This document shows positions 51,785 to 59,677 of a DNA stretch of 64,000 nt, piece by piece. Where the stretch lies: NCBI RefSeq assembly GCF_017526105.1, contig NZ_CP071839.1, forward strand, positions 3,214,501 through 3,278,500. The letters run 5' to 3'. The stretch's first letter is position 1, and the number at the start of each line of letters is the position of its first letter. Position numbers and translations under genes: made by a program. The stretch is from Streptomyces cyanogenus. GTDB lineage: Bacteria; Actinomycetota; Actinomycetes; Streptomycetales; Streptomycetaceae. A model generated the notes under the pieces. It did not search any database. It had not been told where the DNA came from and saw only the letters and a program-made list of their open reading frames with translations.

Positions 51785-53362
51785 TCACTCGGAGGGAGCG
51801 GTGGGAGCGGCGGGAGCGGCCGGAGTAGGAGCGGCCTGAGCGGCGGGGTCGGCCGGAGCGGTCGGAGTGGCGGGGCCGAGGTGGAGGGCGAGGGCCGCCT
51901 CGGTCTGCGCCTGGCCCGCCGAGTCGGCGGCCCAGGCCGCGTAGCCGTCGGGGCGCACCAGCAGGGTGGTACGGCGGCCGCTCGCCCACCGGGCCACCGC
52001 TAGCCGGCCGGCGCGGCCCGCCCCCGCCTCGTACGGCTCCGGGGTGATCAGCACGAACCGTCCGCCGCGCAGCGCCTCGTACAGCCGGCCGCCGCCGGCC
52101 AGGTCCACGTCCGGGACGCGGGCGCCGGTGAGCGGGTGGGCGCCGCGGGGCGCGGGGTAGCGGTAGCCGATGCCGGTGATCCGGCCGGCGACCTTGCGCC
52201 GGGCCGGGCCGACCGCGTCGAGGAACGCGGTGAGGGCCCCGCGCGCCGCCAGCGTCCAGGGGCGCTTGGCCATGGCGAGTCGGACGATCCCGCCGCTGCT
52301 GCGCAGCACCGCCCGGCCGACGGGGTGCCGCTCGGCCTGGTAGGTGTCGAGCAGCGCGGGGTCCGCGTGACCTCCGGCCACCGCGGCCAGCTTCCAGCTC
52401 AGGTTCGCGGCGTCCTGCAGCCCGGTGTTCATGCCCTGGCCGCCGGCCGGGGTGTGCACGTGCGCGGCGTCCCCGGCCAGGAAGACCCGCCCGACCCGGT
52501 AGGCGGGCGCCTGGCGCTCGTCGCTGTGGAAGCGGGACATCCAGCGGGCGTCGTGCATCCCGAAGTCCCGGCCGAGCGCGAGGCGGGTGATCTCCTTGAT
52601 CTCGGCGAGGTCCAGCGGCTCGCCGTCCGGGACGTTACGGCCCCGGTGCCAGCCGATCACCCGGTAGTAGCCGTCGCCGAACGGCGCGAGGAAGGCGAAC
52701 GCGTCGCCGACCGCGTTGACCGTGAGCACGGTCGGCGGCTCCTCCGCGAGCCGGACGTCGGCGAGCACGACGGACCGGATCACCGACCGGCCCGGGAACG
52801 GCAGCCCCACCGCCTGCCGTACGGCGCTGCGCATGCCGTCCGCGCCGACGACGTACGCGGCGCGGAGCGTCTCCGTACGGCCCTCCGGCCCGCGGACCTC
52901 GACCGTCACCCCGTCCGCGTCCTGAGTGAGCCCGACCAGCTCGGTCTCGTACCGGAACCCGGCCCCCGCCTCGACCGCCCGCCGCTCCAGCGCCTTCTCG
53001 ACCTCGTACTGCGGAAGGACGAGGAGGTGGCGGTAGCGGGAGGGCAGCGCGGAGAGGTCGACGGTGAGCCGGCCGAAGAGGCGGAGCCGGTCCAGGGGCT
53101 GCCCCGCGGACTCCAGGTCGTCGGCGAGGCCCCGGGCGTCGAGCTGTTCGAGGGTGCGGGCGTGCAGGACGAAGGCGCGGGAGAGGTTGCTGATCCCGTG
53201 GGGGCGCTTCTCGATGACGGTGACGGGGAGGCCGGCGGTGGCGAGGTCACCGGCGAGGAGGAGCCCGGTGGGGCCGGAGCCGACGACGAGGATGCGGGGG
53301 GTGGCGGTGCCGGCGGCTGCGGTGGTGTCGCCGGAGCCGGTGGAGCGCGTGGTGCCGGTCAC
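51785..53362 (-). CDS. FAD-dependent aromatic monooxygenase (PHBH/Rox-like)
   Basis: 525 aa. VVGSGPTGLLLAGDLATAGL binds FAD; YVVGADGMRSAVRQAVG is the DG motif; FLAGDAAHVHTPAGGQGMNT is the second FAD motif. A C-terminal thioredoxin-like domain follows, then a low-complexity Ala/Pro/Thr tail encoded by short GC-rich repeats. The group includes polyketide hydroxylases and rifampicin monooxygenase. GTG start with GGAGG 5 nt upstream. Divergent from a TetR repressor over a 14-bp operator array, so expression is probably inducible. Confidence 0.88.
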   Translation of the reverse strand: MTGTTRSTGSGDTTAAAGTATPRILVVGSGPTGLLLAGDLATAGLPVTVIEKRPHGISNLSRAFVLHARTLEQLDARGLADDLESAGQPLDRLRLFGRLTVDLSALPSRYRHLLVLPQYEVEKALERRAVEAGAGFRYETELVGLTQDADGVTVEVRGPEGRTETLRAAYVVGADGMRSAVRQAVGLPFPGRSVIRSVVLADVRLAEEPPTVLTVNAVGDAFAFLAPFGDGYYRVIGWHRGRNVPDGEPLDLAEIKEITRLALGRDFGMHDARWMSRFHSDERQAPAYRVGRVFLAGDAAHVHTPAGGQGMNTGLQDAANLSWKLAAVAGGHADPALLDTYQAERHPVGRAVLRSSGGIVRLAMAKRPWTLAARGALTAFLDAVGPARRKVAGRITGIGYRYPAPRGAHPLTGARVPDVDLAGGGRLYEALRGGRFVLITPEPYEAGAGRAGRLAVARWASGRRTTLLVRPDGYAAWAADSAGQAQTEAALALHLGPATPTAPADPAAQAAPTPAAPAAPTAPSE

Positions 53363-53374
53363 GGTGGCCTCCAG

Positions 53375-53644
53375 GGGTGCCTACGCATGTTGGCCAACGA
53401 CTGTTCGCCAACGGATGTTGGTCAACGCTTGTTGGCAACGGTAGGACGGGGTGACACTCCAAGTCAACACCTGTTGGCCAACGTCCGTTGACCTACCGCC
53501 GCAGGGAGTCAACGACCATAGACCCCGCCGCCGAAGGCGGGCCGACGCGAGCGGGTCAACACTGGTGGGCCACCGGTCGTAGGCCGCCACCCGTAGACCA
53601 ACACTTGTTGGCCAACACCGGTAGGCCTACGCTCGTTGGCATGA
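53375..53644. promoter_or_regulatory. array of GTTGGCCAAC-like palindromes at 14-bp pitch
   Basis: Consensus GTWGGCCWAC plus a 4-bp spacer. Block 1 is in register at 53375 (half), 53389, 53403, 53417, 53431 (one base short), 53459 (half), 53473 and 53487. Block 2 starts are 53551 (half), 53565, 53579, 53593, 53607, 53621 and 53635 (half, running into the tetR ATG). The intervening 53500-53550 is degenerate. Three sites are exact GTTGGCCAAC and one is the palindrome GTAGGCCTAC. The array spans the whole gap between divergent monooxygenase and tetR genes, so repeated TetR binding is the likely use. Confidence 0.85.
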
Positions 53645-54198
53645 CAGCTCGCCGCTCCGACGCCACCCGCACCGCCATCCTCGCCGCCGCCCGCGACCGC
53701 TTCGCGGCCGAGGGCTACGACCGGGCCACCATCCGGGCCATCGCCAAGGACGCGCGGATCGACCCGTCCATGGTGATGCGCTACTTCGGCAGCAAGGAGG
53801 GCCTGTTCGCCGCCGCCGTCGCGCTCGATCTGCGGCTGCCCGACCTGACCCAGGTGCCCCGCGAGGAGGTGGGCCGCACGCTGGTCGGCCACTTCCTCGG
53901 CCTGTGGGAGGAGAACGACGAGCTGACGGCCGTGCTCCGGGTCGGGGCCACCAACGAGGCCGGGGCCGAGCGGATGCAGGGGATCTTCCGGGAGCAGTTG
54001 CTGCCGGTGGCCCGGCAGGTGTGCCCGGATCCCGAGCAGGTGCCCGCGCGGTCCGCGCTGTGCGCCGCCCAGCTGCTCGGGCTGGCCCTCACCCGTTACG
54101 TGCTGCGGCTGCCGCCGGCCCGCGCGCTCACCCGCGAGGAGCTGGTGGCGTGGCTGGGCCCGACGGTGCAGCGCTATCTGACCGCGCCGAACCCCTGA
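53641..54198 (+). CDS. TetR-family transcriptional regulator
   Basis: 185 aa. HTH: RTAILAAARDRFAAEGYDRA, then TIRAIAKDARIDPSMVMRYF and GSKEGLFAAAV, the classical TetR N-terminus. The C-terminal ligand domain (TetR_C) has LVGHFLGLWEENDELTAVLRV. No ribosome binding site is visible before ATG, and the last palindrome of the 14-bp array runs into the start codon, so the transcript may be leaderless. It very likely represses itself and the divergent FAD monooxygenase. Confidence 0.9.
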   Translation: MTARRSDATRTAILAAARDRFAAEGYDRATIRAIAKDARIDPSMVMRYFGSKEGLFAAAVALDLRLPDLTQVPREEVGRTLVGHFLGLWEENDELTAVLRVGATNEAGAERMQGIFREQLLPVARQVCPDPEQVPARSALCAAQLLGLALTRYVLRLPPARALTREELVAWLGPTVQRYLTAPNP

Positions 54199-54214
54199 GC
54201 CGGGCGCGGAAAAA

Positions 54215-54285
54215 CGCCGGGGGCGCCGGTCCCGCCCCCGGTACGGCGTGTGCGCGTACCGGTGGGAGGACCGGCGCCCCCGGCG
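54215..54285. terminator. nested-hairpin bidirectional terminator
   Basis: Outer arms CGCCGGGGGCGCCGGTCC (54215-54232) and complement (54268-54285), 18 bp. An inner stem CCGGTACG/CGTACCGG (54238-54262) sits inside, giving a branched structure. Lies between the convergent tetR and small membrane-protein genes. Confidence 0.7.
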
Positions 54286-54304
54286 AACGAACCGGTGGTC
54301 CGGA

Positions 54305-54586
54305 TCAGGCCTTGGAGCCGGCGCCGGACTTGACGTTGATGTTGGACGAGGTGGTGTCCTTCTTGGCCCGCGACTTGTCCAGCATCATCACCAGGCCGGC
54401 GATCACCAGGAACAGGACCACCGGGAGAATGACGTAGAGGCCCAGCGTCTCGATGACGCTCAGGCCCGTGCCGGGGTCGTCGCCGTCGTCGCGGGTCAGC
54501 GCGAGCGCGGGGGACGACATGAGCAGCATCATCAGCGTCGTACCGGCGGCCAGGGCGCCGGCGCGCAGGGCGTTCTTCTTGTCCAC
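54305..54586 (-). CDS. small membrane protein with signal-like N-terminus, unknown function
   Basis: 93 aa from GTG. ALRAGALAAGTTLMMLLMSS then PALAL is a signal peptide or first helix; an acidic RDDGDDPG segment follows; then VIETLGLYVILPVVLFLVIA with GLVMML is a second helix, and a Lys/Ser-rich cytoplasmic tail ends GAGSKA. I recognise it as a type of small conserved Streptomyces protein without known role. The start is uncertain: TTG 54595 is also in frame; neither has a good ribosome binding site. Lies between tetR and malQ. Confidence 0.6.
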   Translation of the reverse strand: MDKKNALRAGALAAGTTLMMLLMSSPALALTRDDGDDPGTGLSVIETLGLYVILPVVLFLVIAGLVMMLDKSRAKKDTTSSNINVKSGAGSKA

Positions 54587-54630
54587 GGAAATCAAGTTAG
54601 CGAACGGTCGTCGGGGCCGCGCGCCCGGGG

Positions 54631-54720
54631 TGCCTTACGGAGCCACGGCACGCTGCGGAGCCCCGGTGCCTTACGGAGCCCCGCTGCCCCGCGGAGCCGC
54701 GGCGCCCTGCGGAGCCGCGG
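54631..54720. repeat. 18-bp tandem repeat spanning the 3' end of malQ
   Basis: Five units of the type TGCCTTACGGAGCCCCGG start at 54631, 54649, 54667, 54685 and 54703. The malQ stop codon (54671-54673) lies inside the third unit, and two further copies continue beyond the gene. Confidence 0.75.
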
Positions 54721-56815
54721 CGCCGTCGCCGGACGGTCGCAGCACCTCCAGCAGCGCCCGCAGCCGCGGTGAGGCCACCAGTTCCTCCAGCGGCACCGGC
54801 CGGCCCTCGCCGTCGGCGACCGGCAGGCGCCAGTTGGGGTACTGGTCCCAGGTGCCCGGCAGGTTCTGCGGGCGGCGGTCGCCGATGCCGTCCGGGAGCC
54901 AGACGCCGATCAGGCGGGCGGGGGTGCGCAGCAGGAAGCGGTGGACGGCGCGGATCTCCTCCTCCTCGTCGGAGCCGGGCGGTCCGGCGGCCGGGCTGTC
55001 CAGCAGGCCGAGGCTGCCGAGCAGGGCGAGCCACTCGGCGGTCTCGGCGGTGGCCTCGGCGCGTTCCTCGGCGGCCGAACGGGTGAGCAGGCCGAGGCGG
55101 TCGCGCAGGTCGACGTGGTCGCCGGTGAGCCGGGCGGCGGTGGGCGGCAGGTCGTGGGTGGTGGCGGTGGCGAGGCAGTCGGCGCGCCAGTGCTCGGGCG
55201 GCAGCGGGCGGCCGTCGCCCTCCCAGTCCCGTTCGAACCAGAGCACGGAGGTGCCGAGCACCCCGCGCCGCTGGAGCGTCTCGCGCACGCCGGGCTCGAC
55301 CGTGCCGAGGTCCTCGCCGATGACGACGGCCCCGGCGCGGGTGGCCTCCAGGGCGAGGATCGCGAGCATGGCGTCGGCGTCGTGGCGGACGTAGGTGCCG
55401 TCGGTGGGCGGGCTGCCCTTGGGCACCCACCAGAGCCGGAACAGGCCCATGACGTGGTCGATGCGCAGGGCGCCGGCGTAACGGAAGAGGGCGCGCAGGA
55501 GCTCGCGGTAGGGGGCGTGGCCGGTGGCGGCGAGCCGGTCGGGGCGCCAGGGCGGCAGGCCCCAGTCCTGGCCTCGGGCGTTGAACGCGTCCGGCGGCGC
55601 GCCGACGGACATGCCGGCGGCGTACACGTCCTGCTGGGCCCAGGCGTCCGCGCCGGCCGGGTGGACGCCGACGGCCAGGTCGTGCACGATCCCGACGGGC
55701 ATGCCGGCCTCGCGGGCGGCGCGCTGGGCGGCCCGGAGCTGGCCGTCGGTGAGCCAGGCCAGGCGGGCGTGGAAGTCCACCCGGTCGGCGAGCTCGGACC
55801 TCGCCCGCGCGGTGGCGGCCGAGCGGGGGTCGCGCAGGTCGCCGGGCCAGTGGTGCCAGTCGGAGCCGTGGAGTTCGGCGAGGGCGTTCCAGGTGGCGTG
55901 GTCGTCGAGGGCCTGGCCGTGGGCGGCGCGGAAGGCGTCGTAGGCGGCTTGGCGGCCGGGGCCGAGGGGGACGGCGAGGACGAGTTCCAGGGCCTCGCGC
56001 TTCAGTTCCCATACGGCGTCGCGGTCGATGAGGGCGCCCTTGTCGAGGACTGCGGCGCGCAGTCGTTCGGCGCGCCGCAGCAGCCCGGTCAGCCGGTCGC
56101 GGTCCTCGGTGTGGGCGAACTCGGGGATGTCCTCGATCCGCAGGTGGACGGGGTCGGGGAAGCGGCGGGAGGAGGGGCGGTACGGGGAGGGGTCGGTGGG
56201 GGCGCCGGGTACGGCGGCGTGCAGCGGGTTGACCTGGATGAATCCGGCGCCGGCGGTGTGCCCGGCCCAGCCGGCCAGCTCGGCGAGGTCGGCGAGGTCG
56301 CCCATGCCCCAGGAGCGGCGGGAGAGCAGGGAGTACAGCTGGACGAGGAGGCCGTAGGAGCGGCCGGGAGGGGCGGGCAGCCGGTCCGGGGCGACGACGA
56401 GACATGCCTCGCCGGTGCGCCCGTCGGGGGCGGTGGCGGTCAGCCGGTGGACGCCGAGCGGGAGGTCCCGGGTCTCCTCCCGGTGCTGCCCGTCCTCGGT
56501 CTCGACGCGCAGCCGGGTGCCGGCGGGCAGGGCGGTGAGGGCGGCGGGCGGCTCGGCTCCGGCCCACTGGACCACCGTCGGCGGCAGCAGGCGCTCGCGC
56601 AGTTCGCGTTCCCGGGCGGCGAGGGCGGTGCGGACGGTGTCCGGTCCGGTCGCGTCGACGCCGAGGGCGGCCAGGGCGGCGGTGACGGCGGCGGCGGGGA
56701 CCTGGACGGTGCGGTCGGGGGCGGGCCGGTAGGCGGTGGCGACCCCGTGCAGCTCGGCGAGCCGGGCGAGGTCGGCGGAGGGCTGGCCGGGGGGCTCGTC
56801 GGGCGCCGCGGCCAT
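54671..56815 (-). CDS. malQ: 4-alpha-glucanotransferase (amylomaltase)
   Basis: 714 aa, GH77. SYGLLVQLYSLLSRRSWGMG opens the catalytic barrel. The nucleophile Asp is in ALRIDHVMGLFRLWWVP, the acid/base Glu in VIGEDLGTVEP, and the stabilising Asp in TTHDLPPT. An N-terminal beta domain of about 140 residues is typical of the actinobacterial form. It disproportionates maltodextrins in glycogen/maltose metabolism. The extreme C-terminus (GAAAPQGAAAPRGSGAP) is encoded by 18-bp repeats. Its ATG directly abuts the stop of the upstream 81-aa gene, with no ribosome binding site of its own outside that gene. Confidence 0.93.
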   Translation of the reverse strand: MAAAPDEPPGQPSADLARLAELHGVATAYRPAPDRTVQVPAAAVTAALAALGVDATGPDTVRTALAARERELRERLLPPTVVQWAGAEPPAALTALPAGTRLRVETEDGQHREETRDLPLGVHRLTATAPDGRTGEACLVVAPDRLPAPPGRSYGLLVQLYSLLSRRSWGMGDLADLAELAGWAGHTAGAGFIQVNPLHAAVPGAPTDPSPYRPSSRRFPDPVHLRIEDIPEFAHTEDRDRLTGLLRRAERLRAAVLDKGALIDRDAVWELKREALELVLAVPLGPGRQAAYDAFRAAHGQALDDHATWNALAELHGSDWHHWPGDLRDPRSAATARARSELADRVDFHARLAWLTDGQLRAAQRAAREAGMPVGIVHDLAVGVHPAGADAWAQQDVYAAGMSVGAPPDAFNARGQDWGLPPWRPDRLAATGHAPYRELLRALFRYAGALRIDHVMGLFRLWWVPKGSPPTDGTYVRHDADAMLAILALEATRAGAVVIGEDLGTVEPGVRETLQRRGVLGTSVLWFERDWEGDGRPLPPEHWRADCLATATTHDLPPTAARLTGDHVDLRDRLGLLTRSAAEERAEATAETAEWLALLGSLGLLDSPAAGPPGSDEEEEIRAVHRFLLRTPARLIGVWLPDGIGDRRPQNLPGTWDQYPNWRLPVADGEGRPVPLEELVASPRLRALLEVLRPSGDGAAAPQGAAAPRGSGAP

Positions 56816-57061
56816 CTACAGTCCCGGCGCGTAGCAGTCCGGGACCGGGTCCGACTCGCTGGTCAGCGGAGCGGCCTCGGCGAGCGGGGGCTCGCTGGTC
56901 AGCGGCTCGGCGTCGGGCAGCGGCGGCTCACTGGTCAGCGGCGCCTGCGCGCAGGCGCTCTCCGCGCTGAACGCGTGCAGCGGTGCCTCGTCGGTGACGG
57001 CGGACGGCTCCGCCACGGGTTTGGACGGGGCGGGGATCGTGAGACGAGCGGGTGCGGCCAC
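56816..57061 (-). CDS. 81-aa acidic repeat peptide translationally coupled to malQ
   Basis: GTG start with an excellent AAGGAGG 5-6 nt upstream; the TAG stop is directly followed by the malQ ATG. The product starts MAAPARLTIPAPSKP and ends with three 12-residue repeats, PLTSEPPLPDAE, PLTSEPPLAEAA and PLTSESDPVPDC, then YAPGL. At DNA level CTGGTCAGCGG recurs every 36 bp. It is acidic, Pro-rich and has two Cys. No signal peptide, domain or modification enzyme nearby. It could be a coupling leader for malQ, a small regulator, or a precursor-like peptide. Not recognised as a named family. Confidence 0.6.
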   Translation of the reverse strand: MAAPARLTIPAPSKPVAEPSAVTDEAPLHAFSAESACAQAPLTSEPPLPDAEPLTSEPPLAEAAPLTSESDPVPDCYAPGL

Positions 57062-57197
57062 GCGGGCCTCCTTGTCGGTGTGGGGGTGCTGCGGCTGTGG
57101 AGGGGTCAGGGCAGGCCTACCCAGCGAGCCCGGCGCCACGCCCGGGAAATCCGGTGCCGGGTGATCCGGCGCCGCACCGGTGATCGATAGAGGGGGT

Positions 57198-57824
57198 GTG
57201 AGACTGTTCCGCCCCATGGGGGGCCAGCGGGAGACGGACGACGGGGGCGGCGCGGACGCGGCCCTGCTGCGGGCCGTCGCGCAGGGCGACGCGGCGGCGA
57301 TGGCCGCGCTGTACGACCGGCACGCCGGGTGGCTGCACGCGCGGCTGACGCGGCGGTGTGCCGACCCGGAGCTGGTGCGGGAAGTGCTGCAGGACACGTT
57401 CGTCACGGTGTGGCGGTCGGCGGCCGGGCACCGCGGGCACGAGGCCGGGGGCTGGCTGTGGACGATCGCGGCACGCCGGCTGGTGGACGCGCGGCGGGCG
57501 CAGGAGCGGGTCGTGCGGACCGCGGGGCCGCTGCCGGAGCCCGGGGCCGCTGGGCGGTACGAGCCGGCGGCCGCGCCGTCCGCCGAGGACCGGGTGCTGG
57601 CCGGGCTGGAGTACGGCGACGTCGGTACGGCGCTCGACCGGATCTCCCCCGAGCTGCGGGAGGTGCTGCGGGCGACGGTCGTCGACGGGCTGAGCACCCG
57701 GGAGGCGGCCCGGCTGCTCGGCATCCCGGAGGGCACGGTCAAGTCCCGGGCCCGCCGTGCCCGCGCCGAGCTGCGCGAGGCGCTCGACCGGTTGAACCCG
57801 TCCCCGCTGGGAGGTACGGCATGA
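57198..57824 (+). CDS. ECF-type RNA polymerase sigma factor
   Basis: About 208 aa. Region 2: AALYDRHAGWLHARLTRRCA then LVREVLQDTFVTVWRSA. Region 4: ALDRISPELREVLRATVVDG, then [20 protein letters not shown]. The start is uncertain: GTG 57198 is close behind GAGGGGG, and ATG 57216 and GTG 57180 are in frame. It overlaps the next gene by ATGA, a standard sigma/anti-sigma pair. It probably drives itself and the ABC cluster that follows. Confidence 0.9.
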   Translation: MRLFRPMGGQRETDDGGGADAALLRAVAQGDAAAMAALYDRHAGWLHARLTRRCADPELVREVLQDTFVTVWRSAAGHRGHEAGGWLWTIAARRLVDARRAQERVVRTAGPLPEPGAAGRYEPAAAPSAEDRVLAGLEYGDVGTALDRISPELREVLRATVVDGLSTREAARLLGIPEGTVKSRARRARAELREALDRLNPSPLGGTA

Positions 57825-58717
57825 CGCACCGCAACGCGCATCTGTGGCACGCGGACGAGGACCTGGTCGCCCGCTATGCGGGGGGTGTCCTGCCGGAGCC
57901 GGACGCGTGGTCGCTGGAGAAGCATGTGGAGGGCTGCGCGGACTGCGCGTCCCGGGTGTCGGCCGCGGTGCGCGGTACGGCGGCGGGGGCGGTGCTCGCG
58001 CAGGTGCGGGCGGCGGTGCTGGAGTCGGCTCCGGTGCCGGCCGCGGCGGTCGGGCCGGGGTCCGCCGGGGCGGCCGGGCGGCCCGCGGCGTCCCGGCTCG
58101 CCCGGCTGCTGTGGGCGGCCGGGCCCGCGGTGCGCGGGGCGTGGCTGCCGGCCGTGCTGGGCGTGGCGGTGGCCGCGCCGGCCCTGTCGTACGGGGCCGG
58201 GTTCCCGGGTGCGCGGGCGCTGCTGCTGGCGGTCGCGCCGGTGGTGCCGGTCGCCGGGGTCGTCCTGTCCTACGGGCCGCACGCGGACCCCTTGCACGAG
58301 GTCACGGCGGCGACGCCGGGCGGCGGGCTGCGGCTGGCGCTCATCCGTACGGTCGCCGTGCTGGCGGTGAGCCTGCCGCTGCTGACCCTGACCGGGCTGC
58401 TGCTGCCGGCCTCGGGGGCGCCGGCCGCGGCGGCCTGGCTGCTGCCGGGGCTGGCGCTGGCGCTGGCCTCACTGGCGCTGGCGTCCTTCGTGGGGTGCCG
58501 GATCGCGGCCGGGGTGACGGGCGGCGGCTGGCTGTGCGCCGTGCTGTCACCGGTGGCCGTGGCGCCGGACGGGGCGCTGACCGCACGGCTGGCCGAGCAG
58601 CTCTCCCGCTGTCTGGACGGCACGGCCACGCAGGGTGTGTGGGCGTCGGCGGCCGTCCTGAGCGCGGCCCTGCTGACGGCCCGCCGCCCGGCGTACGACC
58701 GCCCGCTGCGGCCCTGA
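57821..58717 (+). CDS. zinc-finger anti-sigma factor with multi-span membrane domain
   Basis: 298 aa. The N-terminus has LEKHVEGCADCASRVSAAV, the HxxxCxxC zinc motif of ZAS anti-sigma factors (zf-HC2). About six hydrophobic segments follow (AWLPAVLGVAVAAPALSYGA; LLLAVAPVVPVAGVVLSYG; TVAVLAVSLPLLTLTGLLL and others). It should hold the upstream sigma factor at the membrane until a signal arrives. Start ATG overlaps the sigma stop. The last 27 bp of the gene are duplicated directly after the stop (58723-58749). Confidence 0.85.
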   Translation: MTHRNAHLWHADEDLVARYAGGVLPEPDAWSLEKHVEGCADCASRVSAAVRGTAAGAVLAQVRAAVLESAPVPAAAVGPGSAGAAGRPAASRLARLLWAAGPAVRGAWLPAVLGVAVAAPALSYGAGFPGARALLLAVAPVVPVAGVVLSYGPHADPLHEVTAATPGGGLRLALIRTVAVLAVSLPLLTLTGLLLPASGAPAAAAWLLPGLALALASLALASFVGCRIAAGVTGGGWLCAVLSPVAVAPDGALTARLAEQLSRCLDGTATQGVWASAAVLSAALLTARRPAYDRPLRP

Positions 58718-58903
58718 GCACGTCGTACGACCGTCCGTCGCGCCCGTGACGGCGCACTCCCCGCCGCCCCGCCGACCGCCCCGCCTCCTCACCCCGCTCA
58801 CCACGTCCGGTGTCCGGCGAGCGGTCCGCGGCGGCTTCCTTCGAGCATTCCGATCCCGGGACCACCGACTGCCGTGGTCCCGTGCCCTCTCCTGGAGAGA
58901 CCG

Positions 58904-59677
58904 ATGAGTTCCATACGTGTGACCGGCCTGCGGGTCCGGCACCGCAAGACCCTCGCCCTCGACTCGCTGGACCTGACGCTCGGCACCGGTGTGCACGGGC
59001 TGCTCGGGCCGAACGGGGCCGGGAAGACCTCGCTGATCCGGGTGCTGGCCACGGTGGCACGGCCGGACGCCGGCCGGGTGGAGCTGCTCGGCGAGGACAC
59101 CGCCGGCCACCGCGGCCTGGCCGGGGTCCGGCGCCGGCTGGGCTATCTGCCGCAGGACTTCGGTTACTACCCGGGGTTCACCGTGCGGGAGTTCGTGGCG
59201 TACGTGGCCTGGCTGAAGGACATGCCGGCCGCGCGGGTGCCGGCGGCCGTGGAGCGGGCGGTCGCCCGGGTCGGCCTCGCGGACCGGATCGACGCCAAGG
59301 TGCGGACGCTGTCCGGCGGCATGGTCCGCCGGGTGGGCATCGCGCAGGCCGTCGTCAACGACCCGGCCGTGCTGCTGCTGGACGAGCCGACCGCCGGTCT
59401 GGACCCCGAGCAGCGGGTGGAGTTCCGCGAGCTGCTGCGCGAGCTGGGCACCTCCGCGACCGTGGTGGTCTCCACCCACCTGGTGGAGGACGTGGCCGCC
59501 GCCTGCACGGAGGTCACGCTGCTGGACGCGGGCCGGATCGCGTACCGGGGCACGCCCGAGGCGCTCACCCGGCTCGGCGAGGCGTCCGACGGACCGGGCG
59601 ACCATCCGATCGAACGCGGGTACACGGCGGCGCTGCGCGCGCACCGTGCGCCGGGTGCGCGGGAGGCGGTCCGATGA
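58904..59677 (+). CDS. ABC transporter ATP-binding protein (exporter type)
   Basis: 257 aa. Walker A GPNGAGKTS, Q-loop LPQDFGYYPGFTVREFVAYV, signature LSGGMVRRVGIAQAVVNDP, Walker B LLLDEPTAGLDPEQR and H-switch STHLVEDV. The type is that of drug or bacitracin exporters (CcmA/DrrA-like). RBS GGAGAG before ATG. Its stop overlaps the next ATG (ATGA), so it is coupled to the membrane protein downstream and is probably under the ECF sigma factor upstream. Confidence 0.9.
   Translation: MSSIRVTGLRVRHRKTLALDSLDLTLGTGVHGLLGPNGAGKTSLIRVLATVARPDAGRVELLGEDTAGHRGLAGVRRRLGYLPQDFGYYPGFTVREFVAYVAWLKDMPAARVPAAVERAVARVGLADRIDAKVRTLSGGMVRRVGIAQAVVNDPAVLLLDEPTAGLDPEQRVEFRELLRELGTSATVVVSTHLVEDVAAACTEVTLLDAGRIAYRGTPEALTRLGEASDGPGDHPIERGYTAALRAHRAPGAREAVR

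Noticed and set aside
51515..51839. Low-complexity Ala/Pro/Thr tail of the FAD monooxygenase as a separate repeat element
   Set aside because: It is in frame with the enzyme and such tails are common in high-GC genes; treated as part of the coding sequence.
53389..53640. CRISPR-like array
   Set aside because: Units are 10-bp palindromes with 4-bp spacers; CRISPR repeats are 20-40 bp with spacers of similar size, and no cas genes are present.
56816..58297. A 493-codon minus-strand ORF opposite the ECF sigma and anti-sigma genes
   Set aside because: Only the last 81 codons have an RBS-supported start and coding character; the rest is antisense shadow of the sigma/anti-sigma genes.
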